DNA from: Bidens hawaiensis
Lineage: Eukaryota; Streptophyta; Magnoliopsida; Asterales; Asteraceae
Direction: 5' to 3'
DNA: 64,000 bases
Assembly (NCBI GenBank): GCA_021521415.1
Contig: JAIQDT010000233.1
Span: 2,294,001-2,358,000, forward strand
Shown here: piece by piece, positions 22,396 to 34,639 of the stretch
How positions within the stretch are numbered: position 1 is the stretch's first letter
How the letters are laid out: every line of letters begins with the position of its first letter
Made by a program: the position numbers and the translations under genes
Notes under the pieces: generated by a model
What the model was told of the DNA's origin: nothing
Databases searched by the model: none
What the model saw: the letters and a program-made list of their open reading frames with translations, nothing else

Positions 22396-25170
22396 AAGCT
22401 TGCATTCGAATAGGAGGTCGAGGAACATGATTCATCGCACACTTTCATGATCACATATACCAGGGGAGTCTGTTCCACTTTATTTTTCTTTATGTTTAGT
22501 TTTGTCTTTTGCTTGTCTCACATTGAGGACACTGTGAAATTTAGTGTGGTGATGGGGAATTGACGTTTTCATTTTTAAGAAAAATAAAAGAATATTGAAA
22601 ATCTTGGGAGTTAATATTTAAAAAAAAAGTTTTAAAGAAAAATGTCCCTTAAAAATTGTTTTTCTTCTACGTTAAGCAAAAAATGATATTATTACCGTTG
22701 TTTTAACGAACTCTCAGAACTTTTGAGAAATATAATATAATAATAAAAGAAGAGATTGTTTGCATATCTGATTTGGGATGTGTCGGTAGGCCCAACTAGT
22801 TTTGATAGTTCTCTTTAGCATATTTTTTATATATAATAATTTGAAAAACGGTGAGACCGAATTTCGATGCTTAGGGAGGATTACCATAATCTAAAAACTT
22901 TGAGATGGTAAGACTTATATGCACTCAAACCAGCACACCACCACATGTCCATCTTTTTACGAGCTTAGAAATAGTTATACACTTTAGGGTGATATAAAAA
23001 AAGAAGTATGTTACGAAAATTCCGAAAAGTTGCTCAAAAAAAAAAACAAATGATTGTGAGAAAGTTATGTACTGTAAAATGCCAAAGAAGCATTCTTTAT
23101 AGTTAGTAAAAGAGGCCAAAGATGCACATACTAGACGAGACTTAGAGTTTACGTGTTGCCAAGGGGATAGTGACTCTGAGGACACACTATTGGGGCTCGA
23201 AGGTTCTTAGTCAATAAATATCAAATAGGAATTTATAGGACAAAGTCTAATAATATTTAGGAATAGCTCATAGGACCTCCACAGGACCATTCATCCATCA
23301 AATTTCACCGAGTGCATCTAATTAGTACAATGAACGAGTCTTTGGCTTATGGTGATTTGTCGAACCAGTTTGCTTCTACTATAGTTCTTCTAGCTCTCTT
23401 TGTCTGAGATGGGGTAGGTGTAGCCTTGATTTTTGGTCTTAAAACGATTAATGCAATTGGGGGCTTGATTGGTTAGTGGCTGGGTTTAAGTGGACAACAA
23501 TACCGACAATCGTGGTCAATATGTCGAGCTGTTTCTTGTGCTTTACTAATGTTAAATAATCTGGGAGTTTGTTGTTTTTCACTTGGTTATGATCCTGTGT
23601 AGATTTATTTTTTAGGGACGAAAAAGGTTCAAGTGTGGTGATATTTTATGTGTTGCAAAACACATAGCGTTTTATCCCGTTTTTGTGTTGTTTTGTGCGT
23701 AAACCGTTAACGAATATAACTTGTTCTTGAATGAAATTAAACTTTTGTGTATAAGATAGTTCCCATGTTGAAGAGAGCGAAAAAACGAGTTTAATGAAGA
23801 AAGAATCGGCTCAAACGGGATTCGGATGAAGCCGGTATGCGCGTTTGAAGATAAACGAGTCAAAAAACGAAGAAACAAGCACCCAGGACCTGGCGTCGCT
23901 ACGCGACCAGGTCACGCATCCATGCCCATGCTACACGACATTCCACATGTCCCCAAGGCTGCCAAGAATGTTCAGGAATCAGTTACCCCGTCTATTTTGT
24001 CTTCTTGTGGGCTTGTTTTAACCTATTTTATATTAGGAAGGAGGTGTTTAAACATCTATATATTGAGCATAAACCCTATGAACGATTTTTAGATCATTAC
24101 AGCCGTCCAAGACCTGTTCCAGACGAAATTCCAAGGAGGGGGAGCAGCCAGTTCGTTATTTCATCACACGGTTGTCGGTTTTGAGTATTTTAACGATTGT
24201 GTGTTCGTTTTTGAGTTTTAGACATTCAAACAAGTTGTAATCAGATTCTAATGAACAATTTTATCATATTTATCTATTTTATCTGTTGTTCATTCATTAT
24301 GCTTGGCTAAACTTATTTAAATCACCTAGGTTTGATGTTTAACGGTTGATTTATCACTTTTCGGTGCTAATTTCGAGTTTGATTGTTTAGTTATTGTAAA
24401 GTTCATAACTTGTGATACTATTCCATGAACCTTGCTGCCATTAGATGTATTCTAGGTTTCATGGTCCCTGAGTATTTGATTATTGCATGAATTTGTTTCG
24501 TGTAGTCGTTAATTGCTAGTTCGGTTAATACTGAGTGTGTTGATTGATTTTGGTAGACGCGTGCCATTAGGGTTTTTGTTTCTTGAATCATTTAGGTCAG
24601 TAGAATCATCCTCTTTGAGTTGTACCAAAACCTTAGGGGTTAGCTTATCTATCTGCTTTAGTTGATTTAGTTACCCGATGCGAGACCACGTGCGGTTTTC
24701 TAGCTATCGACTAGATTAGTTTGTAAGTTGAGTTATTTTGTCCTTATTATTGATTTAGCCCTCTCTTCCTAGGTTTGTAATTAGCTCGAGCCTTAGTGAG
24801 GATTGTGATTTTGATACGGACCAAGTAATAAATCATCAGGGTATGTAAATAAACAACCGTAAATTAAAAGCTAAATAGACGTTGTTAGGTTTTCTGGTAA
24901 AACTGACCGTAGGGACCCAGTTGCCTTGATTACATATATCTTAGTTCATCTTTAGAAGCTGGATTCAAACACTTGTTAGCACATAAGCCATCCTATACCC
25001 GTTAAGTCATCTTACCTAGGTGATTCGTTTTCTTATTATCGTTAAATCCCATTAAGTTTCCAGTTAGTTTCATTACACCGCTCGTTAAGTTAAGTTAGTT
25101 TAGATATATATGTTAAAACAAATATATTATTTAGGCATGACTTGAGTAGGGTTAGTAATCTGAGCCACTT
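22396..25170 (+). mobile_element. Element D: truncated Athila/Tat-like element, left part
   Basis: The first 1250 bp carry the signature found just upstream of 3' LTRs of the Athila/Tat group: CATTGAGGACACTGTGAAAT then TTAGTGTGGTGATGG (about 22520-22560), and again TTCAAGTGTGGTGATATTTTA (23628-23648). No open reading frame remains. The rest (from 23649) is the LTR. Everything 5' of 22396 (gag, pol, 5' LTR) is gone. The junction lies directly in element B's LTR, so D arrived or was trimmed with a deletion. Confidence 0.6.
23649..25170 (+). repeat. Element D LTR, left part (continues at 34487)
   Basis: It begins TGTGTTGCAAAACACATAG. Internal sequence includes a GC-rich inverted stretch (CTGGCGTCGCTACGCGACCAGG region, 23889-23911). 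It is interrupted at 25170 by element C and resumes at 34487. If joined, the LTR would be about 1.68 kb. Coordinates of its right end are limited by ambiguity of a few bases (34639-34643). Confidence 0.6.
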
Positions 25171-25756
25171 TGTAACATCCTAAAATTTTTATATTGATAA
25201 ATAAAAGAAAGTTATGTTTAGTAAATTCACGTTTTAGTTATTTAATGTCGAGTAAGGAACGGGTCTTGGGCTTAGTCATTTTATGAACTCGGCCTGTCTC
25301 GACCCGTAGGAAGCCAACCCGAGCCTAACCAAACCCGTAGTATATAAACGAAAGTTCTTGACACTTCCACCATTTTCACCATCTTCCTTCACTTACACCC
25401 ACCCAAACACTCTCATTTCTAGAGAGAGAAGCTAGAGAGAGAAAGTTCTCAAATCACAAATCCGAGTCCACAATCTTGTTCCTAATCGTTTTTGGTAAGT
25501 CCCTCTCGAAAATCATCCGTTTTCATAACCATTTCGGCCTCAAATCGAGCAAAAACGTAACTTGAGTTTTCGGGTCAAAAACCGCCTTGTTTTGGTGTCA
25601 AAATGCAAGCTTTTGTGTTTAAAAGTACTAGGAATCGATAGCCCTTTCAATCCCGAGCATTTCCATGTCAAAAACTTCGATTTTGGGTCAAAAATCTGGA
25701 AAATCTGGAAAACCCGTGGGTTTCTCCGTCGCCCAGCTTGAAGGAGTCGAATCAGA

Positions 25757-26012
25757 CTCATTCGATCGAACCAGTCGATCGAATCAGTCCATTCGATCGA
25801 ATGCGTAGATCGAACAAGTCCAGTCGACCGAATAGGGAAGCAACCGAATGGTCTCCAACTCATTCGATCGAATGAGTTTTGTATTCGATCGAATGAGTGT
25901 TATATTCGATCGAACGTGTTCCTATTCGATCGAACGTGTTCCTGTTTGATCGAACGTGTTCCTATTCGATCGAACGTGTTGTATTCGATCGAACGTGTTC
26001 CTATTCGATCGA
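25757..26012. repeat. TTCGATCGAA palindrome cluster in the element C LTR
   Basis: The palindrome TTCGATCGAA or a close variant occurs about a dozen times, latterly as a 20-bp unit ATTCGATCGAACGTGTTCCT. The same cluster is present in the 3' LTR at about 32956-33211. It lies downstream of the TATA box, so it would be in the transcript. Confidence 0.85.
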
Positions 26013-26319
26013 ATCAAGCCAGAACCAAGTTGTTTCCAAGATTCGCCTGAAGTGAAGTTCGTTTATGATATAAATTAAAAACCTAATGGAAAATGTGTTA
26101 AGACGGTTATCGAAAATGAGTAGTAGTAATAGTGGTAGCAGTAATTGATATATGTAAATATTATACAGTTAGCCGAGCCCAGTTAAAGAAAGGAATTACA
26201 ATCAACGGCGAGCGTAACAGGATCCAGGTGAGTTTCTAGCCCCATTCCTTGTTATGTTTTCGGGGCTGTGTGCATACTTGATGTGTTGTTAATACATTTA
26301 TCCTAAGTGATAAGTGTAT

Positions 26320-26803
26320 GCCATATGTGATATATGTGATATGTATGAATGATTGCTTGATGGTTCGTGAACGATCTTCGGATATTGCACGTACTGTCAG
26401 GTTGTAACGTTATAAAGCCATATGCGATATATGTGATATGTATGAATGATTGCTTGATGGTTCGTGAACGATCTTCGGATATTGCACGTACTGTCAGGTT
26501 GCAACGTTATAAATATGGCAAGTATGATATGTATGTTTATGTGTATGAACGTAATAAAGTTAATAAAAGAAGGAAATGACGGTTGTATGGTTGTATGGTT
26601 ACGAAAAGGGTACCAGACCCTAATAATATCTGTGATGTTAGGGACCAGACCCTCATAATATCTGTGATGTTAGGGACCAGACCCTTATAATATCTGTGAT
26701 GTTAGGGACCAGACCCTTATAATATCTGTGATGTTAGGGACCAGACCCTTATAATATCTGTGACGTTAGGGACCAGACCCTTATAATATCTGTGAGGTTA
26801 TAG
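26320..26803 (+). repeat. 97-bp duplication and six 32-bp tandem repeats
   Basis: A 97-bp unit starts at 26320 and again at 26417 (shared TGATTGCTTGATGGTTCGTG). Then a 32-bp unit with ACCAGACCCTTATAATATC starts at 26612, 26644, 26676, 26708, 26740 and 26772. The 3' LTR holds the same arrays at +7199 bp. Copy numbers are equal in both LTRs, as expected for a recent insertion. Confidence 0.9.
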
Positions 26804-27285
26804 GGCGAAAGGCTCTTTAAAACGTATGATTATGAATGTAAAGAAAGTATGTAAGTAAGAAAGAAAGTATGTAAGTAAGAATGAAGGTATGAGTACTTAT
26901 GTGTGTATAAAAGAAAGTTATGAGGTTAAGTACGTATGTATGTAACAAGGTATTGTATGGTAGTGTATGATTAACTAGAACTCACTCAGCGTAGCTGACT
27001 TTTAGTATGCACGCAGGTGAGTAGGATGAGACAGCTGGCTTGAGTGGAGGACACATGGCAGAAGACTAAAGCCTGGCATCTGAAGATCCGATATGTTTTA
27101 TAAGTTACGTTTTGATTTTGAAAGACAAGAGGAATGTTTAAAGACATGATTATGAATTGATATGTAATGTTTTATGAAAGTTTTATATTCCGCGTAAAGT
27201 TTTTAATTAACTCTGATATTTAGAACTGTGTTTATGAGTAAATCCAACACGCAAGTAGGGTTACCGGTAACGGGGCCTTACAAGT

Positions 27286-27297
27286 TGGTATCAGAGC
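27286..27297 (+). other. Element C primer-binding site
   Basis: TGGTATCAGAGC lies three bases inside the 5' LTR. It is complementary to the 3' end of plant initiator tRNA-Met, the usual primer of this group. Confidence 0.9.
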
Positions 27298-27646
27298 AAA
27301 GTTCGAGAGATTTAAGCATCCTACATGCTTAGACTCGAACAGAGAATGGGATTTAAGTAAGAAAGGAAAGAAGATGCCAGTTCAAGAATGCCATGTGTCG
27401 CTCAAGCAAGATCAGTGAAGGTAAGGTGTATGATTAAATGATATATATTAATGAGAAAGGAAAGATATGTGAACGTCAGGGATAGGAATAATTGATTGTT
27501 TGATTTGACAAACTGCTTAGGTAGAACCAGCACAAATAGACTCATAAAGGGAAGTGTATAGGACACGGAAAGTAACGTGATCAGCTAAACACAACTGGCC
27601 ACTGTTATTACCTGTTAGCCTTACTATCCTTGTACTAAATAGTTCC

Positions 27647-30600
27647 TTGAGTGATGATGTTTGTGTTTTCTCATATAGGATACTGATGGCTGGAGCTGGA
27701 GAATTTGTTGAAACTGGGGGTCGCACTGGGCGTCGTGGCAGGCCTCGTCTTGTCCGGCAACCCTCGGTGGAAGAAGCTTCCCACACCGAAGATGAAGGAA
27801 GCGCAGCTGGAGGAGACCAGAACAACAACGAAGAAGTTCAACTTAGCCCCGCAGTTCAAGCAGCCATCGTTCAGGCTGTAGTTGCTGCTGTGAAGAACCT
27901 GAATCCCGAAGGATCTGCTGGAAGCCGTGAGCGAACTGCTGAAGGGGCGGGTGGTGATGGTAGAAGGGATGGGGAAGGTGAAAGAGGGGCCTCGAGTGGG
28001 GATAAGTCTGTGAAAGTCGATGATAGGAGAGGAGGACAAGGTGGGTGCAGCTATAAGTCCTTCAAAGGTTGTGACCCGCCTAAGCTGACTGGTTTAGGAG
28101 ACGCAATCGCTACTCTCCAGTGGATAACCGCTATGGACAAGGTTATCCGCATTAGCGAATGCCGTCCCGACCAAGCTGTGGGTTATGCTACTCAGTCATT
28201 CGTAGATGAGGCTATGTATTGGTGGGAGAGTGTGGAGCAGAGGAAGACCCGTGAAGAGATCAAAGGGATGAAGTGGGAAGATTTGAAAGAGTTGGTAATG
28301 AAGAAGTTCTGTGCAGATGCCGAGGTTGAAAGAACGGAGATGAAGTTACAGAATTTAAAAGCCGGTATGATGACGCATCGTGAGTATACCACGGAGTTCA
28401 ACCGACTATCTAGGTTGGTGCCTGACATGGTTGACACTGAAGTCAAGAGAATCAAGTGTTATGTGAGGGGGTTGCCACAAAAGGTCCGCATGTTAGTCAG
28501 GGCGGTTCAACCTGCTACTTTTGATTCGGCTGTTGGACTCGCGGAAATGGTCTATGCTGACGTGGCCGCGGATGATGGGGTGGAAAGGGACGAAGAGAAA
28601 GAGAAGAAAGGGGTCACTCCTGCTAAACGACCCGGTACTCAGTTATGGAACTCCAGGGATAAGAAACAGAAAGTGTGGGAGAAGAGATCGTGTAAGACCT
28701 GCGGAAAGAGGCATGGTGGTGAATGCAAGTGGGGTAAAAGTTCTAATGTTTGTCTCAAATGTGGAAAGGCTCATGGTGGAGAATGCAGAATGGGGTCGAA
28801 TGCCTGTTATAAGTGCGGGAAGGTAGGGCATTATGCCAATGAGTGCAGTGCGAAGCCAACATGTTACAAATGTGGCAAGACAGGCCATATGTCAAGGGAG
28901 TGCACTGAAGGTGTAGCTGGAGGTAGTGGAAAGAAGGATGCCGATCAAGCTAGGCCCAGAACTAGAGCCTACATGCTGACCCAGGAACAAGCCAGGCAGA
29001 TTCCGGATGTCGTCACAGGTACGTTTCTAGTGAACGATGTTTCCGCTTCTGTATTATTTGATTCTGGTGCGAATAGAAGTTTTGTAGCTACGACGTTTAG
29101 TAAACTAGCTAAAATGAAAGGCTGCCGAGTGTCTGAAACTTTTGTAGTAGAAACCGCAAGTGACACTTCGGTGAAAATAACAAAAATGGTGAAGAATTGT
29201 AAGATAGAGTTAGAGGGACATGAGTTCCCTGTTACTTTGTATGTTATGGCCTTAGGAGGGTTCGATGTAGTCTTGGGTATGGATTGGTTGTCTGAGTTTG
29301 AGGCTCAGATAGTATGTAAAAGTAAGATGATAAGGTTAAAGTCATTGGATGGTAGTGCGGTGACGGTTTATGGTGATAAGGAGAGTTATGGGCTTAATGT
29401 CATTTCGATGATAAAAGCCGAGGGTTTGTTAAGGCGAGGGTGCGGTGCCTACCTGGCGTATGTTGTCAACGCTACGGCCGAGACGAAAGAAATGAAGAAT
29501 GTTCCTATTGTGCGCGACTACCCAGAAGTATTCCCTGAGGATCTTCCGGGGTTGCCACCTGAGCGAGAGATAGAATTTCAGATAGATCTAGTACCAGGAG
29601 CCCAGCCCGTCGCGAAGGCGCCTTACCGTCTAGCACCGTCCGAGATGAAGGAATTGATGTCCCAACTGCAAGAACTCCTCGACAAGGGTTTTATCAGACC
29701 GAGTGTTTCTCCGTGGGGCGCACCGGTTTTGTTTGTGAAGAAAAAGGATGGAAGTATGAGAATGTGCATAGACTATCGTGAGTTGAATAAGCTTACGGTA
29801 AAGAATAGATACCCCTTGCCTAGGATTGACGATCTGTTTGACCAACTGCAAGGTTCGGGTTGGTTCTCACGAATAGATCTCAGATCAGGCTACCATCAGC
29901 TGAAGGTGAAAGAGGTAGACATCCCTAAAACAGCGTTCCGAACGCGGTATGGACACTACGAGTTCCTTGTAATGTCATTCGGTCTAACAAATGCTCCTGC
30001 AGCATTTATGGACATGATGAATAGGGTGTGTCGACCGATGTTGGATAAGTCGGTTATCGTCTTCATCGATGATATATTGATTTATTCAAAGAGTGATTCT
30101 GACCATGCCGAGCATCTGAGAGAGGTATTGGAAGTTCTGAAGAAAGAAAGGTTGTACGCCAAGTTTTCGAAGTGCGCGTTCTGGTTAAGGGAAGTGCAAT
30201 TTTTAGGTCATGTGGTTAATCCGGAGGGGATTACCGTGGACCCAGCTAAGATTGAAGCGATAACGAATTGGAAGACTCCGCAGAATCCGACTGATATACG
30301 AAGCTTCCTAGGGTTAGCTGGCTACTATAGGAGATTCATCGAAGGTTTCTCCAAGATAGCCGCACCGCTGACCGGTATGACCCGTAAGACGATAGTATTC
30401 AATTGGGGAAAGTTTCAGGAGGAAGCCTTTGAAGAATTGAAGAAGAGACTCACGCAAGCTCCAATCCTTACTTTACCCGATGGTGATGAGGATTTTGTTG
30501 TTTGTGCTGATGCCTCGCATCAAGGGTTAGGTTGCGTGTTGATGCAACGAGGGAAGGTGATAGCCTACGCGTCTAGACAGTTGAAGGTCCATGAGAGTAC

Positions 30601-32326
30601 TTACCCGACGCATGATTTGGAGTTAGCAGCTGTAGTGCATGCTCTTAAGATATGGAGGCATTATCTGTACGGCACTAAGTGTACTATCTATACAGATCAT
30701 AAGAGTTTAAAGTACTTCTTCGAGCAGAAAGAACTGAACATGAGGCAGAGAAGATGGTTAGAATTGATAAAGGATTACGACTGTGAGATTAAGTATTACC
30801 CCGGTAAAGCTAACGTGGTCGCTGATGCGTTAAGTCGGAAGAATGAGGAAGTCCTTGCAACAGTGAAGTCATACAAGTTGATCATGAACTCAAGTCTTTT
30901 TGAAGAAATCATCAAAGTGCAGTCAGAAGTGTTAGTAGACGAAGGGTTAGTAAAGAAAGAAAGGATTTATGGCCAGCAAGATGAGTTGATGGAAAACACT
31001 CATGGAGTTAAAACTAGATTTGACCGTTTGTGGATTCCACGCCATGGTGATCTTAGAAGTCGAATCTTAGATGAAGCTCATAAGTCAAGGTACTCAATCC
31101 ATCCTGGAGCTACAAAGATGTACCAAGACTTGAAAAGAGATTACTGGTGGCCAGGAATGAAGAGTGATGTAGTGGATTATGTTAGTAAGTGCTTAACTTG
31201 CTTACAAGTCAAGGCCGAGCACCAAAAGCCTTATGGGAAGATGCAACCGCTAGAGATACCTGAGTGGAAATGGGAACACATCACCATGGATTTCATAACT
31301 AAGCTACCTCGTACAGCTAAGCATCATGATACCATCTGGGTGATTGTGGACCGTTTGACCAAGAGTGCTCATTTTCTGCCCATACGAGAGGCCATCTCGT
31401 CAGAAACGTTAGCAAGCTTGTTCATTAAAGAAATTGTAACCAAGCATGGAGTACCGTTATCGATCGTGTCTGATGGGGATACACGGTTTACTTCGAGGTT
31501 CTGGAAGAAATTTCATGAAGCTATGGGGACGAGGTTGAACATCAGTACGGCGTATCATCCTCAAACCGATGGACAGTCTGAAAGGACGATCCAAACCCTT
31601 GAGGATATGCTACGTGCTTGCGTTTTAGATTTTGGTGGAAGTTGGGATGATCATCTGCATCTGGCAGAGTTCTCCTATAACAACAGTTACCATTCGAGTA
31701 TTGGTATGCCACCGTTTGAGATGCTATACGGTAGACGATGTAGAACCCCGGTGTGTTGGGGTGAGATTGGTCAGAAGGAAATGGGAAGTATAGAAGTGGT
31801 TCAAGAAACGTCTTCAAAGTTCGATCAGATCAAAGCAAGAATGAAAGCCGCTCAAGACAGACAAAAGTCTTATGCGGATAAGCGGCGACGACCAATTGAG
31901 TTTAACGTTGGCGACTATGTGATGCTTAAGGTCTCGCCTTGGAAGGGGATTATCCGTTTTAGGAAAAGAGGAAAGTTGAGTCCGAGGTACATTGGACCGT
32001 TCAAGATTGTAAAACGTGTGGGTGAAGTAGCTTACAAACTGGATTTACCCGATGAGTTAGAAGGAATTCATTCAACCTTCCATGTTTCTCATCTGAGGAA
32101 GTGTCTAGCTGATGACACGTCTCACGTGCCATTAATGGACATTGAGGTTGATGAACAATTGAACTACATCGAGCAACCGATAAAGATCGTTGATCGCAAG
32201 GAGAAGCAGCTTCGTCACAAGATTATACCCTTGGTCAAAGTGATATGGAAACACCGCAAGGGATCTGATGCTACTTGGGAAGTCGAGGATGAGATGCGCA
32301 AGTTTTACCCTAGTTTGTTTATGTAA
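27647..32326 (+). CDS. Element C gag-pol polyprotein
   Basis: This is an open frame of 1559 codons without a stop. The first ATG is at 27647. The second, at 27686 (MAGAGEF), is as likely, because a splice-acceptor-like TTTTCTCATATAG precedes it. In order: gag with [14 protein letters not shown] and [10 protein letters not shown] (residues 140-200); four Cys-rich knuckles including [14 protein letters not shown] and [14 protein letters not shown] (about 347-420); protease [11 protein letters not shown] (about 470); RT with [14 protein letters not shown] (about 800-815); RNase [12 protein letters not shown] (about 953) and TDHKSL; integrase HHCC (about 1144-1180) and D,D-35-E motifs [16 protein letters not shown] and GQSERT (about 1213-1311); GPF/Y module [17 protein letters not shown]; and the chromodomain-like tail [20 protein letters not shown]. 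It provides all functions for copying and insertion. Confidence 0.95.
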   Translation: MSDDVCVFSYRILMAGAGEFVETGGRTGRRGRPRLVRQPSVEEASHTEDEGSAAGGDQNNNEEVQLSPAVQAAIVQAVVAAVKNLNPEGSAGSRERTAEGAGGDGRRDGEGERGASSGDKSVKVDDRRGGQGGCSYKSFKGCDPPKLTGLGDAIATLQWITAMDKVIRISECRPDQAVGYATQSFVDEAMYWWESVEQRKTREEIKGMKWEDLKELVMKKFCADAEVERTEMKLQNLKAGMMTHREYTTEFNRLSRLVPDMVDTEVKRIKCYVRGLPQKVRMLVRAVQPATFDSAVGLAEMVYADVAADDGVERDEEKEKKGVTPAKRPGTQLWNSRDKKQKVWEKRSCKTCGKRHGGECKWGKSSNVCLKCGKAHGGECRMGSNACYKCGKVGHYANECSAKPTCYKCGKTGHMSRECTEGVAGGSGKKDADQARPRTRAYMLTQEQARQIPDVVTGTFLVNDVSASVLFDSGANRSFVATTFSKLAKMKGCRVSETFVVETASDTSVKITKMVKNCKIELEGHEFPVTLYVMALGGFDVVLGMDWLSEFEAQIVCKSKMIRLKSLDGSAVTVYGDKESYGLNVISMIKAEGLLRRGCGAYLAYVVNATAETKEMKNVPIVRDYPEVFPEDLPGLPPEREIEFQIDLVPGAQPVAKAPYRLAPSEMKELMSQLQELLDKGFIRPSVSPWGAPVLFVKKKDGSMRMCIDYRELNKLTVKNRYPLPRIDDLFDQLQGSGWFSRIDLRSGYHQLKVKEVDIPKTAFRTRYGHYEFLVMSFGLTNAPAAFMDMMNRVCRPMLDKSVIVFIDDILIYSKSDSDHAEHLREVLEVLKKERLYAKFSKCAFWLREVQFLGHVVNPEGITVDPAKIEAITNWKTPQNPTDIRSFLGLAGYYRRFIEGFSKIAAPLTGMTRKTIVFNWGKFQEEAFEELKKRLTQAPILTLPDGDEDFVVCADASHQGLGCVLMQRGKVIAYASRQLKVHESTYPTHDLELAAVVHALKIWRHYLYGTKCTIYTDHKSLKYFFEQKELNMRQRRWLELIKDYDCEIKYYPGKANVVADALSRKNEEVLATVKSYKLIMNSSLFEEIIKVQSEVLVDEGLVKKERIYGQQDELMENTHGVKTRFDRLWIPRHGDLRSRILDEAHKSRYSIHPGATKMYQDLKRDYWWPGMKSDVVDYVSKCLTCLQVKAEHQKPYGKMQPLEIPEWKWEHITMDFITKLPRTAKHHDTIWVIVDRLTKSAHFLPIREAISSETLASLFIKEIVTKHGVPLSIVSDGDTRFTSRFWKKFHEAMGTRLNISTAYHPQTDGQSERTIQTLEDMLRACVLDFGGSWDDHLHLAEFSYNNSYHSSIGMPPFEMLYGRRCRTPVCWGEIGQKEMGSIEVVQETSSKFDQIKARMKAAQDRQKSYADKRRRPIEFNVGDYVMLKVSPWKGIIRFRKRGKLSPRYIGPFKIVKRVGEVAYKLDLPDELEGIHSTFHVSHLRKCLADDTSHVPLMDIEVDEQLNYIEQPIKIVDRKEKQLRHKIIPLVKVIWKHRKGSDATWEVEDEMRKFYPSLFM

Positions 32327-32352
32327 TAGTTAGGTTTCGGGGACGAAACCTC

Positions 32353-32369
32353 TTTAAGGGAGGAAGACT
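32353..32369 (+). other. Element C polypurine tract
   Basis: TTTAAGGGAGGAAGACT lies immediately before the 3' LTR. It primes plus-strand DNA synthesis and fixes the 3' LTR start at 32370. Confidence 0.85.
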
Positions 32370-34481
32370 TGTAACATCCTAAAATTTTTATATTGATAAA
32401 TAAAAGAAAGTTATGTTTAGTAAATTCACGTTTTAGTTATTTAATGTCGAGTAAGGAACGGGTCTTGGGCTTAGTCATTTTATGAACTCGGCCTGTCTCG
32501 ACCCGTAGGAAGCCAACCCGAGCCTAACCAAACCCGTAGTATATAAACGAAAGTTCTTGACACTTCCACCATTTTCACCATCTTCCTTCACTTACACCCA
32601 CCCAAACACTCTCATTTCTAGAGAGAGAAGCTAGAGAGAGAAAGTTCTCAAATCACAAATCCGAGTCCACAATCTTGTTCCTAATCGTTTTTGGTAAGTC
32701 CCTCTCGAAAATCATCCGTTTTCATAACCATTTCGGCCTCAAATCGAGCAAAAACGTAACTTGAGTTTTCGGGTCAAAAACCGCCTTGTTTTGGTGTCAA
32801 AATGCAAGCTTTTGTGTTTAAAAGTACTAGGAATCGATAGCCCTTTCAATCCCGAGCATTTCCATGTCAAAAACTTCGATTTTGGGTCAAAAATCTGGAA
32901 AATCTGGAAAACCCGTGGGTTTCTCCGTCGCCCAGCTTGAAGGAGTCGAATCAGACTCATTCGATCGAACCAGTCGATCGAATCAGTCCATTCGATCGAA
33001 TGCGTAGATCGAACAAGTCCAGTCGACCGAATAGGGAAGCAACCGAATGGTCTCCAACTCATTCGATCGAATGAGTTTTGTATTCGATCGAATGAGTGTT
33101 ATATTCGATCGAACGTGTTCCTATTCGATCGAACGTGTTCCTGTTTGATCGAACGTGTTCCTATTCGATCGAACGTGTTGTATTCGATCGAACGTGTTCC
33201 TATTCGATCGAATCAAGCCAGAACCAAGTTGTTTCCAAGATTCGCCTGAAGTGAAGTTCGTTTATGATATAAATTAAAAACCTAATGGAAAATGTGTTAA
33301 GGCGGTTATCGAAAATGAGTAGTAGTAATAGTGGTAGCAGTAATTGATATATGTAAATATTATACAGTTAGCCGAGCCCAGTTAAAGAAAGGAATTACAA
33401 TCAACGGCGAGCGTAACAGGATCCAGGTGAGTTTCTAGCCCCATTCCTTGTTATGTTTTCGGGGCTGTGTGCATACTTGATGTGTTGTTAATACATTTAT
33501 CCTAAGTGATAAGTGTATGCCATATGTGATATATGTGATATGTATGAATGATTGCTTGATGGTTCGTGAACGATCTTCGGATATTGCACGTACTGTCAGG
33601 TTGTAACGTTATAAAGCCATATGCGATATATGTGATATGTATGAATGATTGCTTGATGGTTCGTGAACGATCTTCGGATATTGCACGTACTGTCAGGTTG
33701 CAACGTTATAAATATGGCAAGTATGATATGTATGTTTATGTGTATGAACGTAATAAAGTTAATAAAAGAAGGAAATGACGGTTGTATGGTTGTATGGTTA
33801 CGAAAAGGGTACCAGACCCTAATAATATCTGTGATGTTAGGGACCAGACCCTCATAATATCTGTGATGTTAGGGACCAGACCCTTATAATATCTGTGATG
33901 TTAGGGACCAGACCCTTATAATATCTGTGATGTTAGGGACCAGACCCTTATAATATCTGTGACGTTAGGGACCAGACCCTTATAATATCTGTGAGGTTAT
34001 AGGGCGAAAGGCTCTTTAAAACGTATGATTATGAATGTAAAGAAAGTATGTAAGTAAGAAAGAAAGTATGTAAGTAAGAATGAAGGTATGAGTACTTATG
34101 TGTGTATAAAAGAAAGTTATGAGGTTAAGTACGTATGTATGTAACAAGGTATTGTATGGTAGTGTATGATTAACTAGAACTCACTCAGCGTAGCTGACTT
34201 TTAGTATGCACGCAGGTGAGTAGGATGAGACAGCTGGCTTGAGTGGAGGACACATGGCAGAAGACTAAAGCCTGGCATCTGAAGATCCGATATGTTTTAT
34301 AAGTTACGTTTTGATTTTGAAAGACAAGAGGAATGTTTAAAGACATGATTATGAATTGATATGTAATGTTTTATGAAAGTTTTATATTCCGCGTAAAGTT
34401 TTTAATTAACTCTGATATTTAGAACTGTGTTTATGAGTAAATCCAACACGCAAGTAGGGTTACCGGTAACGGGGCCTTACA
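32370..34481 (+). repeat. Element C 3' LTR, 2112 bp
   Basis: It is the same length and, apart from the one base at 33302, the same sequence as the 5' LTR by visual comparison. It includes the TATA box and all three tandem-repeat blocks. It ends CCTTACA before the CACTT duplication. Confidence 0.95.
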
Positions 34482-34486
34482 CACTT

Positions 34487-34639
34487 CACGTGTCTTTGTG
34501 TACGATACTCGGACTTCCTTAGCCTTTACTACATACGATCGGTACACTTGCCGGTTGTGTGAACTTAAGTTAGGATATTTCGTTTGAATTTAAAGCTTAG
34601 TTGTGAGTCGTAGTTTTCGTAGATACATTTTCTCACATC
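34487..34639 (+). repeat. Element D LTR, right end
   Basis: This stretch of about 150 bp continues element D's LTR after element C and ends TCTCACATCA. It abuts element B LTR sequence (AACAG.GGCGTAGGA shared with 15659). No PBS or internal sequence follows, so D has only this LTR. Confidence 0.6.

Larger units (their letters stand above)
25171..27282 (+). repeat. Element C 5' LTR, 2112 bp
   Basis: It starts TGTAACATCC and ends GGGGCCTTACA. A TATA box (TATATAAA, about 25340-25348) lies 170 bp inside, followed by a CT-rich leader with AGAGAGAGAA. Inside are three repeat blocks: TTCGATCGAA palindromes (25757-26012), a 97-bp duplication (26320-26513) and a 32-bp unit repeated six times (26612-26803). 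Confidence 0.95.
25171..34481 (+). mobile_element. Element C: complete Ty3/gypsy (Tekay/Del-like chromovirus)
   Basis: This is a complete 9311-bp element with a perfect 5-bp target duplication CACTT (25166-25170 and 34482-34486). It has two 2112-bp LTRs, an initiator-Met-type PBS (27286-27297), one uninterrupted gag-pol frame (27647-32326) and a polypurine tract (32353-32369). Comparing the LTRs by eye I found a single difference, A at 26103 versus G at 33302. Intact coding and near-identical LTRs mark a recent insertion that may still be competent. Clade assignment rests on polyprotein motifs and the chromodomain-like C-terminus. Confidence 0.95.

Noticed and set aside
27517..28888. Minus-strand frames over the gag of element C
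   Set aside because: They are antisense shadows of the intact gag-pol and carry no motif.
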